Notes: generated from the sequence alone by a model not told the origin. A DNA stretch of 64,000 nucleotides from Cryobacterium sp. PH31-O1 (GCF_030063455.1 NZ_JASITB010000005.1:265592-329591), one strand, 5' to 3'. Positions 33,912 to 43,039 are shown, numbered from the stretch's first letter. Made by a program: numbers and translations.

Positions 33912-34916
33912 ATGACCGAACCAAACGACGCGCGCGTCGGCCTCTATATCGACTTCGACAACATCGTTATCTCACGCTACCAACAGCTGCACGGGCGCAA
34001 CGCTTTCCAGCGCGACGGCATCCGCGATTTCAATAAGAAGAGCCCGGATGCCGACCCCGAGATCGCCGCTCGACTCACCGCCGCGACGGTTGACTTCAAC
34101 GCCATCATCGACTTCGCCGCGTCGTTTGGCACCCTCGTGGTCAATCGTGCCTACGCCGACTGGTCGGTGCCGGTCAATGCGAGTTACCAGCGCCAGCTCA
34201 TGTCCCGAGCGGTGGATCTGACCCAGCTGTTCACCACCACGACCCGCGGAACCAAGAACGGGGCCGACATCCGTTTGGCCGTCGACGTGGTTGAAGACCT
34301 CTTTCGGCTGCCCGACCTGACCCACGTAATCATCATTGCCGGCGATTCGGACTACATCGCCCTCGCCCAGAAGTCGAAACGGCTGGGCCGCTTCGTGGTG
34401 GGAATCGGCGTCGCGGGCTCAACGAGCACGTCGCTTGCGGCTGCGTGTGACGAGTTCGAGGACTACGACTCGCTGCCCGGGATCGGGTCTGCCAGCCCGG
34501 CCGTCACAGAGTCGCCGCGCGAGAGCCCGAAGGCCGCCGAACCTGCTCCCACCAAGGTCGACGCGGTTACCAGTCCTGCACGCAGGCTCATCACCATTCC
34601 CATGTTTTCGCACACCGAAGACGCGCAGTACGACGAGCCGGAGCCCGGTGATGACATTGACCCGCAAACTCTGGCCACTGACCTCCTGGTGCGCGCCCTG
34701 CAGATCGGTCATGCCAAGGGCGATGCCGACGAGTGGCTCAACACGGGCACGATCAAGAATCAGATGCGCCGCATGGACCCATCTTTCAACGAGAAGCCGC
34801 TTGGCTTTCGTTCCTTCACCGACTTTCTCTCCTCGCGCAGCGACCAGGCTGAGCTGAAGGAAGACGGCCCGCACCGGCTCATCCGTCTGCGGCCCGAGGC
34901 TGAAATCAAACGCTAA
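33912..34916 (+). CDS. NYN-domain ribonuclease-like protein with C-terminal LOTUS/OST-HTH domain
   Basis: 334 residues. The PIN-like NYN domain spans ~6-185: VGLYIDFDNIV (first Asp pair), TKNGADIRLAVDVVEDLF and HVIIIAGDSDYIALAQKSK provide the acidic metal site. The C-terminal ~80 residues (DLLVRALQIGHAKGDADEWL through the end) fit an OST-HTH/LOTUS RNA-binding domain. It may cleave RNA. AGGAG six bases before ATG 33912 sets the start; the frame is open upstream. It follows the nuclease-helicase by 190 bases on the same strand. Confidence 0.85.
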   Translation: MTEPNDARVGLYIDFDNIVISRYQQLHGRNAFQRDGIRDFNKKSPDADPEIAARLTAATVDFNAIIDFAASFGTLVVNRAYADWSVPVNASYQRQLMSRAVDLTQLFTTTTRGTKNGADIRLAVDVVEDLFRLPDLTHVIIIAGDSDYIALAQKSKRLGRFVVGIGVAGSTSTSLAAACDEFEDYDSLPGIGSASPAVTESPRESPKAAEPAPTKVDAVTSPARRLITIPMFSHTEDAQYDEPEPGDDIDPQTLATDLLVRALQIGHAKGDADEWLNTGTIKNQMRRMDPSFNEKPLGFRSFTDFLSSRSDQAELKEDGPHRLIRLRPEAEIKR

Positions 34917-34924
34917 GCCTCGTT

Positions 34925-35692
34925 TCAGGGTAACGGCGAGGGAACGAGCCGCACGTCGTCTCCGACCGCCACGGTGCCCGGGCGCAGCACTTCGGCGTAG
35001 ATACCGAACATGATGTCGCTTGAGCGCAGTCTGTAGCCGGCGAGGGTTTTCAGGAGGTCGCTCCCGCGAGTGCCGGTCACGGGGTCGACGTCGATGACGG
35101 CGCACCGCGGAATACCGTCTTTCACGAGAAGGCGAGCTCCACCAAGCTCCAGTTCACGGCCGACCCAGGAGTCTTCGACATGAGCCTCGGCGTCGCCGGT
35201 GTCGATCGTGAAAGTAGAACGGAATCGACGCGAATCGACCGTCATGTTGGATTCTCGGGCCAGCCGGGCCAGGGAACTCGTCGTGCTGATCGTAATCGAA
35301 TCGCCGTAGACCACGGCTCCCGCGACCGCGCTCCGAGTGAGAACCACCCTGCGCCCCAGCAAGCGGGAGAACTCCTGAGCCCAAGGGCCCTCGACCACCT
35401 GCATGGGCGTGTGTCGACCCCAATAATCGACTTCAAGCACGTCCCCCGTCAGGGTGGGCTTCTCGGCGATCCGGCGGCCGTCGATCGCCACGGAGAGCAC
35501 CCCGCCAGCCCAGGTGGCCTCACAAGACACCAACAGCGGATGCTCGACGGTCTTCAACACCGTGCCGGCGTGCCGATCGACGACGGCGAATTCACGATCG
35601 CCGACGGGGCCCTCGGCCGCGAGCAAAAGATCTGTTCGCGGCTGGTGGCGGCCGCCTTTGAGCGGTGACACACCGATATCTCGAATTCGCAT
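34925..35692 (-). CDS. MOSC-domain protein
   Basis: 255 residues with an N-terminal beta-barrel (SPLKGGRHQPRTDLLLAAEG) and a MOSC domain with DGIPRCAVIDVDPVTG, which holds the conserved Cys expected to bind molybdenum-pterin or a persulfide. Family members deliver sulfur or catalyse N-hydroxylated-compound reduction. No redox partner is adjacent. ATG 35692 is the only start giving the conserved MRIRDIGVSPLKGG; no good ribosome site, possibly leaderless. Ends 8 bases from the NYN gene (convergent). Confidence 0.85.
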   Translation of the reverse strand: MRIRDIGVSPLKGGRHQPRTDLLLAAEGPVGDREFAVVDRHAGTVLKTVEHPLLVSCEATWAGGVLSVAIDGRRIAEKPTLTGDVLEVDYWGRHTPMQVVEGPWAQEFSRLLGRRVVLTRSAVAGAVVYGDSITISTTSSLARLARESNMTVDSRRFRSTFTIDTGDAEAHVEDSWVGRELELGGARLLVKDGIPRCAVIDVDPVTGTRGSDLLKTLAGYRLRSSDIMFGIYAEVLRPGTVAVGDDVRLVPSPLP

Positions 35693-35921
35693 GATGGAGG
35701 TCAGCCTAGCGAGAGGCGGGGTGGTGCACGAGGCGAGCCGCACTGGGAGCAGCCGGTTTGTCTCGACTATCGGTGGGATCCGCATCCGTTGTCTCGGTCG
35801 TGAGCAGATGCTAGCGCGGGGGCGATCCCGACGATGTGTTCATGATGCCTCGTAGAAGGCGGTAAGCTCTTACAGTTGTCTTCCGCAGATTTTGAACGCT
35901 GAAATCGCATTGTGGAAGCGG

Positions 35922-35998
<77 letters not shown>

Positions 35999-36039
35999 AA
36001 AAAACCGGTCGTAAAACTGTTTACGAAACGGTCATAAAT

Positions 36040-36073
36040 GAAATCGCTCCTGAGAATTCTCAGGAGCGATTTC
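36040..36073. terminator. Perfect 34-bp palindrome, terminator of tRNA-Pro
   Basis: GAAATCGCTCCTGAG (36040-36054) and CTCAGGAGCGATTTC (36059-36073) pair perfectly around AATT, and TGTTTT follows. It lies 42 bases after the tRNA and can also serve the minus-strand membrane gene ending at 36144. Confidence 0.9.
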
Positions 36074-36143
36074 TGTTTTAAGTCTGTTTTCTGATGAAAT
36101 ATGTTGTCTCGCCACGTGTTTGTGATGATCCCGCGTGCCAAGT

Positions 36144-36608
36144 TCAGGTTCGGGTGACTTCGGGGCGTTTTGTGACGCTTCGACTTGTCTCGAATGCTGT
36201 GAGGTTTGACCCTCTCGTGCCGTGTGGTTGGCTCTTGTGGCGGTTTACTCTCGCCGGGGAGGGCCACCGGTTCTTGGCGACGCGGTAAGCAACGAGGGCC
36301 AGCAATGCGGCGGAATGAGCCACAGGACCCCACCAATAGACGTCCACGAAGAATCCAGAACCGAAAGCCACGCCCAGACCGGCTACGGCCAAAGCGAGTG
36401 TCAGCACCACGCTGACGCTGATCAAAAACACCCACGCCATCCGGCTGCCACGCCAGATACCGATGAGAATGAATGCGTGAGGTATCGCCCAGACGAAAGC
36501 CCAGAACGGGTGGTCGGTTGCGATATAGCCCAGAGCGGTGAGCACCGTGGCAATCCCAAACCATACTCCCGGCCTGATACGAGAGACTTTGGACCGAATT
36601 CCCCACAT
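36144..36608 (-). CDS. Hypothetical four-span membrane protein
   Basis: 154 residues with four hydrophobic spans (VWFGIATVLTALGYIA, PFWAFVWAIPHAFILIG, WVFLISVSVVLTLALAVAG, HSAALLALVAYRVAKN) and a polar, basic 40-residue C-terminal tail. I do not recognise a family. No operon partner; MarR lies 210 bases upstream on the same strand. Confidence 0.65.
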   Translation of the reverse strand: MWGIRSKVSRIRPGVWFGIATVLTALGYIATDHPFWAFVWAIPHAFILIGIWRGSRMAWVFLISVSVVLTLALAVAGLGVAFGSGFFVDVYWWGPVAHSAALLALVAYRVAKNRWPSPARVNRHKSQPHGTRGSNLTAFETSRSVTKRPEVTRT

Positions 36609-36817
36609 GGATGCAGCCTACTCAGGCAAACACTCGTGGAGCGTCCGGAGCATCCGAAGCGTCCCTGTCGGCTCACTCAGCGGCTAACCTCGAATAATAA
36701 AATATCCCCTGTTGCTTCCAGCCCCCTAAAACCGCCCATGGGATGCGAGACGTTGGCGAAATCCGGCCGCCCCGGTTCGACTTTCGTTCAGCGCTCCTTA
36801 TCGAATCCGACAGGCCG

Positions 36818-37297
36818 CTAATCCGGCTGGGTGATTCGGGTGAGTAGTTGAGCGAGTGCGCTTCGTTCTGCCTGTGACAACGGCTTCAGGATGTCTTCCT
36901 CGGTGCAAATATGGTCTGGCAACACCTTGTCGATTAGCTCCCGTCCGGAGCGGGTGAGTCGAACGAACTTTCCACGTCCATCGTCGGGATTGGGTTCACG
37001 GGTCACGAGTCCGAGGCTGTCCAAGCGGTTCAGTCGCTGAGCAACGGCGCTAGTTGTGATCATACTGTTTGCTGCGAGTTCGGCGGGGGTCACTCGGTAG
37101 GGCGGCCCTTGACGTGCCAGTGTTGCTAGAACGTCGAAGGTTGGGGCGTCGATGCCATGAGCGCCGAAAATGGCCGCCAGCCGGGCGTCCACGTGCGCGG
37201 ACTCCCTGCTCAACCGACCAATGACAGCCATGGGAGATGGGTCTAAATCTGGTCGCTCGACGCGCCATTGTTCGACGATGTGGTCTATGTGGTGCAT
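36818..37297 (-). CDS. MarR-family transcriptional regulator
   Basis: 159 residues. The winged helix-turn-helix is at ~60-125: PTFDVLATLARQG, then PAELAANSMITTSAVAQRLN as recognition helix and LVTREPNPDDGRGKFVRLT as the wing with the conserved DxR-like Asp-Gly-Arg. MarR proteins repress a neighbouring transporter until a ligand binds. The divergent gene is a broken EamA transporter, so the target has been lost, and the gap between them is full of CTTAG/CTAAG repeats. Confidence 0.88.
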   Translation of the reverse strand: MHHIDHIVEQWRVERPDLDPSPMAVIGRLSRESAHVDARLAAIFGAHGIDAPTFDVLATLARQGPPYRVTPAELAANSMITTSAVAQRLNRLDSLGLVTREPNPDDGRGKFVRLTRSGRELIDKVLPDHICTEEDILKPLSQAERSALAQLLTRITQPD

Positions 37298-37311
37298 TTA
37301 TCTACAGTATC

Positions 37312-37353
37312 GCTAAGAGCTTAGATAGTATGTCTAAGTTCTAACTGCTTAGC
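37312..37353. promoter_or_regulatory. Cluster of CTTAG/CTAAG repeats, likely MarR operator
   Basis: GCTAAG-AG-CTTAG is at 37312-37324, CTTAGA (37320-37325) faces TCTAAG (37333-37338), and CTTAGC is at 37348-37353. Overlapping inverted repeats in the divergent promoter suggest two adjacent dimer sites for the MarR protein. Confidence 0.6.
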
Positions 37354-37365
37354 GAAAAATGATCT

Positions 37366-37928
37366 TTGATCCTTCTAACCTCAGTCGCCCCCGCGTCATG
37401 GGGGACGACCTATTTCACGTCCTGCACCTTCTTGATCGCTGACCACCCCCTTCTTGCCGCGACCGATCGCAGCCGGCGCAGGAGGATTCGTTGGAGTAGC
37501 GCTCATCGCCCTGCGCTTTCAAGCAAGGCTCGATCCGATCGGCGTCACGGCCGCGGTTTTGGGCGCGACTTCAATGGCATTCGGAGTAGTTCTGACGAAA
37601 AAATGGTCAGACGGTCAATCGCCGATCGTCACCACCTCGTGGCAACTCATAGCCGGCGGCATATTGCTCGCCGCAATAACAATCCTCTTCGAGCCACTGC
37701 CAGCGCACGCCCCCTCGATTGGTAATCTTGCCGGATACGCGTACCTCACGTTCTTCGGCACTGCCCTTGCGTAAGTTGTCTGGTTTCGTGGAATCAAACT
37801 ACTTCCCACACGGATGCCCGCATTCCTCGGACTGCTCAGCCCGATCGTTGCTCTAGCCATCGGTGGGTTCGCAGCGCACGAGACGCTGACGTGGATCCAA
37901 GCTTCCTGCGTCTTCCTCGTTTTCGTAT
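37366..37928 (+). pseudogene. Broken EamA-type transporter
   Basis: The N-terminal piece LLTSVAPASWGTTYFTSCTF carries the family's WGTTY hallmark, but after ~30 residues the frame shifts and the sequence jumps to the second EamA repeat (DPIGVTAAVLGATSMAFGVV, then LTKKW). An in-frame TAA follows GTALA, a further in-frame block (VVWFRGIKLLPTRMPAFLGL, then LSPIVALAI) ends in a TAG at about 37927. Roughly 100 residues of the middle are missing. The divergent MarR regulator and its operators are still intact. Confidence 0.75.
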
Positions 37929-38082
37929 AGGTCGTCGCGGTCTTCACAGGGCCAGCAGGGGCATCAACCCGTGGTCCCCGACGAAGACGTGGTTCAACAG
38001 CCTTCGCTTTAACGGACGCACGGCCACCTGGTTCATCCAGGATCAACTCAGCGACGAGAAACGTCGACGGTAGAGAATTCCC

Positions 38083-39267
38083 GTGACTGATCGTTCTCGG
38101 CACCGAGCGGACGTCACAGCAGGGGCAGCGTTATCACCGCGAGACTGCCGGCCGATCGATGGGTTTGCGGATGTCTCCGACGCGATTGGACCATCAAAAG
38201 AAAAACCTGTCTCCGTCCGCGAAGTCGCAAACATTGCGGGGAATGAGGGTCCTGCGCAGGTTGAAGACCTTTCAGTTGAAGCAGATGCCGCCCCGCGGTC
38301 CCGAGAAGAATCCACAGACTGGATGCCCGAACTCGCCACGATATCCACCATCGACCGGCCGGTGATCGCCCAAAAAGGGTTCAGGGGTTTTCTCGGCCGT
38401 CTAGGGATTCGTCTCCAGCCGGGGGAAAACGAGAAAGCTGAGAATCGTGCGATGGCCGAGCAAAGCCGCGACGAAGAGATCGTCCGGCAAGCGACTTGGA
38501 CCCGGGCCGTTAGTGTTCTTGTCGCGAACCGTAAAGGGGGGGTCGGTAAGACGCCCGTATCGCTGATGCTTGGCGGTACGCTAGCTGCCGTGCGTGCCGG
38601 CTCGGTCTGCATTCTCGAGGTTTCCGACGACCCCGGTGCCCTTACCTATCGCTCCGAAGGGCATCCCCGCCTTGGTCTCGGCGAGCTGATGAGAGACGTG
38701 GATACGATAACCAGCGCGGGGCAACTCGCCGGGTACACCGCGCCCCAGACCTCCTTTGCCTCAGTCGTCGGCACCACCAGCGACCGAGCACGGCTGACGC
38801 ACGATGACGTCATTGCCCTTTCTGCCACAATCGACCGGTATTACAGTATTCGCCTGATGGACAGCGGAAACCAGTCCAGCTCGTCGGCCTTCGATGGTGC
38901 AGTGGAGACCGCGGACGTTCTGGTCATCCCTGTCTTGAATGCGCCGGACGCCGTGTACGAGGCGATCGGGCTCTTGGAACGGCTTCGTTCCGACGGGGGC
39001 AAGGCCGCTGACCTCGCAAAGCGCGCCATTATCCTCCGGTTGACGGACGGACGCCCCGAGCATGCTCGGGTTCTCGAACGTGTCGACCGCATCCTCGCGG
39101 ACTCTGGGGCCGCCGAAGTGTTCAACGTGCCCTACGACGCCCACATTGCAGAACGCGGCCAGATCACACTTGGGTCGCTCAACCCGATAACTCGTCGAGT
39201 GTTTGCCGCCGTGGCGGCCGGCGTCGTGCGGTCACTTCACTCGCGGAGTCAGCCGGGAACACTATGA
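38083..39267 (+). CDS. ParA/MinD-like P-loop ATPase with long N-terminal extension
   Basis: 394 residues. The first ~140 are charged and probably disordered. The deviant Walker A is RKGGVGKTPVSLMLGG near residue 153: the two lysines of ParA/MinD are present, but a proline follows the Thr where Thr/Ser is usual. Later parts (YYSIRLMDSGNQSSSSAF, ADVLVIPVLNAPDAV) match the switch II and nucleotide regions. Such proteins occur on actinobacterial plasmids and integrative elements, in partition or transfer. The start is GTG 38083; no good ribosome site. No parB is adjacent. Its stop overlaps another small ORF by ATGA. Confidence 0.75.
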   Translation: MTDRSRHRADVTAGAALSPRDCRPIDGFADVSDAIGPSKEKPVSVREVANIAGNEGPAQVEDLSVEADAAPRSREESTDWMPELATISTIDRPVIAQKGFRGFLGRLGIRLQPGENEKAENRAMAEQSRDEEIVRQATWTRAVSVLVANRKGGVGKTPVSLMLGGTLAAVRAGSVCILEVSDDPGALTYRSEGHPRLGLGELMRDVDTITSAGQLAGYTAPQTSFASVVGTTSDRARLTHDDVIALSATIDRYYSIRLMDSGNQSSSSAFDGAVETADVLVIPVLNAPDAVYEAIGLLERLRSDGGKAADLAKRAIILRLTDGRPEHARVLERVDRILADSGAAEVFNVPYDAHIAERGQITLGSLNPITRRVFAAVAAGVVRSLHSRSQPGTL

Positions 39268-39593
39268 AAGGCACATACTGGAACAGCTCCGGGGTCGCAG
39301 CATCCGCACCCGCAACCCGAATAGCGGCACACGCAAAGAAGTCCCAGACCCTCGAAACGGGAACTTCACGCAGTTCGGCATCGACGGCGTAGCAAAGCCG
39401 CGGCCGAGCTCTCTGCTCGCGCCGCGGCTCGTTTGCGCGAATCAGCTGAAGCGGGTCCACGGCCGCATCCGAGCAACACGCGGCCACCGGTGCTGATGTC
39501 GATACCCATCCCTTCGACCACGCGATCGGTGCGAAACTTTTCAACGGCGGAGCGCTCACTGCAGCGATTGCTCGCTACTACCTCTCCTACTGA
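39264..39593 (+). pseudogene. Small ORF coupled to the ParA-like gene, probably degraded
   Basis: ATG 39264 overlaps the ParA stop (ATGA), then 42 codons run to a TAG at 39390. The same frame continues, with one more TGA near 39450, to a TGA at 39591 with protein-like text at the end (HPFDHAIGAKLFNGGALTAA). This suggests a ~109-residue gene broken by two in-frame stops, or a real 42-residue peptide. No family recognised. It fills the 335-bp stretch before the next gene. Confidence 0.35.
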
Positions 39594-39602
39594 TCGGCGT
39601 GC

Positions 39603-40427
39603 CTACCGCTCCGCGAGAAATCCCCACGCTCGCAACAACCGCGCGTTGTACGCGAGAGTCTCATCACACGAGAGGTTGGTACTGAGGTCCTCGAGTGAAA
39701 TCCACCCGTCATAGCCGGTCGATTTCAGCAGCTGCAGAAAGGACCGGATGTTTACAATGCCGGCGTCCAGTGGCGCCCAGAAGTACTCCCACTCTCCATC
39801 AACGAGCCGCCATGCGGCATTCTTCAGGTGCACGTGTGCGAGATATGGTCCCAGAACTCCCAGCCCCACTCGTGGATCCTCAAACCCCTCGACCACCAGG
39901 TTGCCCACGTCGTAGATCACACCGACCGCGGCGGGATCTAAACCGTGCACGAGCCGCTCTGCCATCGTGGCGCTCGCACACAGGCTGCGTTGGTGCATTT
40001 CAAGTAGCCCTTGAACGCCGTAGCTCATGCTTAGTTTCTCGACCTGCTCAAAGTAGGCGCGCCCTTCGGCAAAGAGGGCGGCGAACCCGCGGTCATCAAC
40101 TGAAGGCGAGCGCAAGCGGATGCCACTCACTCCGGCCTCGGCTGCGAATCGGGCGACCCGCTCGTAGGCATCGATATCGCCCAGCTCGAGGTACGGCGCA
40201 AGTCCTACGGTCGTTAGGCCCAAGCGGACACCGAGCGCGCGTACGGAATCGGGTGAGTCCTGGGCCGGATCGATAGTGCAGCGGTTGTTACCGGTGAACG
40301 ACACCGCACCCGTGGCGAGCGGCGCGAAACGCCATTCGATTCCGTCGAATCCGAGGCGACTAACGAGGTGCGCTCCCTCGGCTGGCGTGCAGGTCGGTAG
40401 CGACAGGGTGTAGACGCTGAGTTTCAT
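39603..40427 (-). CDS. Sugar phosphate isomerase/epimerase-family TIM-barrel protein
   Basis: 274 residues (xylose-isomerase-like TIM barrel, AP_endonuc_2 family). Metal-binding positions are suggested by RLGFDGIEWRF, GLLEMHQRSLC, GVIYDVGNLVVEG, YLAHVHLKNAAW and DGWISLEDLS, in the usual order of Glu, Asp/His and Glu ligands. It may isomerise, epimerise or dehydrate a sugar-like intermediate. Its ATG overlaps the SDR stop (ATGA). It is the last gene of the seven-gene operon. Confidence 0.85.
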   Translation of the reverse strand: MKLSVYTLSLPTCTPAEGAHLVSRLGFDGIEWRFAPLATGAVSFTGNNRCTIDPAQDSPDSVRALGVRLGLTTVGLAPYLELGDIDAYERVARFAAEAGVSGIRLRSPSVDDRGFAALFAEGRAYFEQVEKLSMSYGVQGLLEMHQRSLCASATMAERLVHGLDPAAVGVIYDVGNLVVEGFEDPRVGLGVLGPYLAHVHLKNAAWRLVDGEWEYFWAPLDAGIVNIRSFLQLLKSTGYDGWISLEDLSTNLSCDETLAYNARLLRAWGFLAER

Positions 40428-41176
40428 GGCATCGGGGCGAGTTGCAGCCCGCCGCAAACGTGGAGCACTTCGCCGGTCACGAAAGACGAGTCGGTGCCCG
40501 CGAGAAAAGCCACACTTGTCGCGATCTCGTGCACCACGGGCGCTCGACCGAGCGCCGACATCGCCGCCTGTCTCCCGTGAAAATCGGCCAGCGCCGCGGC
40601 CGAACGTGAGCTGGCAGTGAACGCGGTCTCTACCGCGCTCGGAGCAACCGCATTTACGCGCACGCCGAGCGCACCGAATTCGAACGCGGCTGCATGGGTG
40701 AGCCCCACGAGCCCGGCCTTGGCCGCCACGTAGGCGGCTGGTCCGCCCGTCGCCCAAACGCGGGAGGCAACATTCACGATCGATCCCCCGGTGCCCTGAG
40801 CGGCGAAGACACGCACCACAGCCTGCATCAGCAGCATGGGAGCACGCAGATTAATGTTTAGAACCTGGTCCCACTCCAAAACAGTCATCTCGCCCAGCCG
40901 AGCCGATGAAGGTAACGCCGCATTGTTGATTAGGCAGTCCAGATGTCCCGCAGCGCGCACGAGCTCATTCAACTGTTCTGGATCCGCGAGGTCAGCGTTC
41001 AAGCCGCTAAACACGCCGGCGGGGTGGGCCGAGCGCAGTTCGGATAGCAGGCCTGCAAGCTCCACACCCGGCCGATCAGTCAAAACGAGCGACCACCCGC
41101 GGGAGGCGAGCTCGGCCGCAATGGCCGAACCCAGCCCCCCGGCAGCTCCGGTGACCAGAGCGACTTCTGGTGACAT
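40424..41176 (-). CDS. SDR-family NAD(P)-dependent oxidoreductase
   Basis: 250 residues, classical short-chain dehydrogenase. Cofactor loop VTGAAGGLGSAIAAEL is at the N-terminus, NNAALPSS is the NNAG-like motif and the catalytic pair is YVAAKAG (Tyr-x3-Lys) with the serine in NVASRVW. The usual catalytic serine segment reads SRVWATGGPAA. It oxidises or reduces a hydroxyl/keto group of an unknown sugar-like substrate. It starts 4 bases after the binding-protein stop. Acidic residue after the second strand (LTDRPG) favours NAD. Confidence 0.87.
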   Translation of the reverse strand: MSPEVALVTGAAGGLGSAIAAELASRGWSLVLTDRPGVELAGLLSELRSAHPAGVFSGLNADLADPEQLNELVRAAGHLDCLINNAALPSSARLGEMTVLEWDQVLNINLRAPMLLMQAVVRVFAAQGTGGSIVNVASRVWATGGPAAYVAAKAGLVGLTHAAAFEFGALGVRVNAVAPSAVETAFTASSRSAAALADFHGRQAAMSALGRAPVVHEIATSVAFLAGTDSSFVTGEVLHVCGGLQLAPMP

Positions 41177-41180
41177 CAGG

Positions 41181-42179
41181 TTAGGAGTTCTGCGAGAACG
41201 AGGCGTCAACGTAGTCGGCCTCGGAGATCGGGTTGCTGTAGATGATCGACCCGAGTTCCATCCACATGCGCTCCATGGACGCGAGCTGCTCGGGCAGCGG
41301 CGCAAGGTCAGGCAGCCAGCTGTAGAGCGGAACCGCCTTGACCTGCTCGGCGGTCTGGCCAGTCGCGGCCCCGATGATGCTGAGGTTCTCGTCGGTGTAG
41401 CGGTCGTCGCCCTGTAAATCCTGCGCGCCGCGGGTCAAAGCGGTGAAGAACTTTTGCGCGAGGTCGGACGAGGCGAAGTCGCCGCCGTAGATGACGCCCG
41501 TGCCGGATGTTCCCTCTGGCGTGGTCCACAGGTTCACGGCCGTCCCGTCTTCAACGGGCATGTTCGAGAACGGCGCTGAGGCAAATGCAGCATCAACGCT
41601 GCCATTGGCCACGGCGGTGGGCATGTCCGGGTTACCAAGTGCGACTAGGTCAACGTCAGTGATGGAGAGTCCGACTTCCTCGAGGGCCAAACCCACGTAG
41701 AACGCCCCGGTCCCGCCAGCGCCGCCCGCTACAGCAACTTTGCGACCCTTCAGATCGGCAACAGTGGTGATCGTGCCATCATCGACGAGCTTCTTCGACG
41801 CGATGAGCGCTGAGGGCGGTTCTTCTGCCTCTCCCGCGGAAACTCCCATGGAGCCGACGACCTTAACATCGAGGCCGGTTTCGACCGCGCTGAACAGGCC
41901 CGCGGAGAAACCGGCGACCACGACATCCAATTTTCCGCTCGCGGCCAGCGGAATGGCATCCTGGCCGGACTTAATCGCTTCGAGTTTGATCTTGATTCCC
42001 TCGTCTTCGAAGTAGCCCTTGGCATCGGCCACATAGAGCGGCGAGAAGATTGCCAATTGCACATGCCCGACGTTCACCGTTTGCAGGCCGTCCGACGTGG
42101 TGGAATCATCCGATGAGGCACACCCGGAGAGCGCCAATCCGACGAGCGACAGTGCTGCGACGATTTTCAGTTTCTTCAC
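41181..42179 (-). CDS. ABC importer substrate-binding lipoprotein (nitrate/sulfonate/taurine type)
   Basis: 332 residues. Lipoprotein signal LVGLALSGC ends at Cys ~20. The fold fits the SsuA/NMT1-like group: HVQLAIFSPLYVADAKGYFE is the typical opening and GSGQDAIPLAASGKLDV-like text follows (KSGQDAIPLAASGKLDVVVA). The name refers to the family only; ligands include sulfonates, nitrate, bicarbonate and pyrimidines. Overlaps the permease stop/start by 4 bases. The neighbouring catabolic enzymes suggest a sugar acid or similar organic anion. Confidence 0.87.
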   Translation of the reverse strand: MKKLKIVAALSLVGLALSGCASSDDSTTSDGLQTVNVGHVQLAIFSPLYVADAKGYFEDEGIKIKLEAIKSGQDAIPLAASGKLDVVVAGFSAGLFSAVETGLDVKVVGSMGVSAGEAEEPPSALIASKKLVDDGTITTVADLKGRKVAVAGGAGGTGAFYVGLALEEVGLSITDVDLVALGNPDMPTAVANGSVDAAFASAPFSNMPVEDGTAVNLWTTPEGTSGTGVIYGGDFASSDLAQKFFTALTRGAQDLQGDDRYTDENLSIIGAATGQTAEQVKAVPLYSWLPDLAPLPEQLASMERMWMELGSIIYSNPISEADYVDASFSQNS

Positions 42180-43039
42180 TTTTTTGACTCCTTTTTCTTA
42201 GGGCTGTTCGAGTTGCGCCATGGCAGCAATACTCGTTCCAGCAGGATTATGAGCCCGGTAACGAGCGCGCCTATGACTGAGACAACGATGAGGCCGACGA
42301 ACATGGTGGCCGGCTGAAACAACTGCCACGAGTTCCAGATCAGATACCCGAGACCATTGTTCGAGGCCACAAACTCCACTGCGGTCACGACGATTACCGA
42401 CATACCAGCAGCCACACGCAGGCCGGTCATTATCGCCGGAGCGGCGGCCGGTAGGAGCACGTTCAAGAACAGACGGATGCCCGTTGCTTTGTAGGCGCGG
42501 GCCGATTCCAGGATGCGAGCGTCGATCTGCATGATGCCGGCCAGGGTGTTGATCTGAACCACGAAGAACACCGAGATGGCGACGGCGAGAATCTTCGGGG
42601 TCTCTGTTAGACCGAAGATGAGGAGCAGCAGCGGAAGAATGGCGATCTTCGGCAGGGCGTAGAGAGCCGTGAAAGTGGGGCTCAGAGCAGCCCGAATCGG
42701 CCGCACAACACCCATGATGAGGCCGGCAAAAACGCCGAGTATCGAACCCGCGATGAAGCCGAAAGCAAGACGGCCCACCGTCGCCCAGATGTGCACGAAG
42801 AGTGACCCGTCCGCCACCATTTCGGCCCCGCGCTGACCAATGGCACTGGGCGGGCTGAAGAGCCGTGCGTCGAGCACTCCGGTAGCTGCGGCCAGTTCCC
42901 ACAGACCGAGCAGAACGATAGGAGTGAGGATGGCCAGTCCGAGGTCACGGGCACGCAGCCGCTGTTCGCGCTTGAACTCCTGATCGATGGCCTCGTCGAG
43001 TTCCGTGACGCGACGCGCGACGCCTTCGGTGACGGTCAT
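42176..43039 (-). CDS. ABC importer permease (SsuC-like)
   Basis: 287 residues with six membrane spans after a 40-residue cytoplasmic tail. The EAA-type loop is at LESARAYKATGIRLFLNVLLP, the docking site for the ATPase. Both ends overlap their neighbours by 4 bases (ATGA). Part of the nitrate/sulfonate/taurine-type importer group; ligand unknown. Confidence 0.88.
   Translation of the reverse strand: MTVTEGVARRVTELDEAIDQEFKREQRLRARDLGLAILTPIVLLGLWELAAATGVLDARLFSPPSAIGQRGAEMVADGSLFVHIWATVGRLAFGFIAGSILGVFAGLIMGVVRPIRAALSPTFTALYALPKIAILPLLLLIFGLTETPKILAVAISVFFVVQINTLAGIMQIDARILESARAYKATGIRLFLNVLLPAAAPAIMTGLRVAAGMSVIVVTAVEFVASNNGLGYLIWNSWQLFQPATMFVGLIVVSVIGALVTGLIILLERVLLPWRNSNSPKKKESKK

Noticed and set aside
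39179..39559. Minus-strand 126-codon frame after the ParA-like gene
   Set aside because: It overlaps the ParA 3' end on the other strand and has no recognisable family text.
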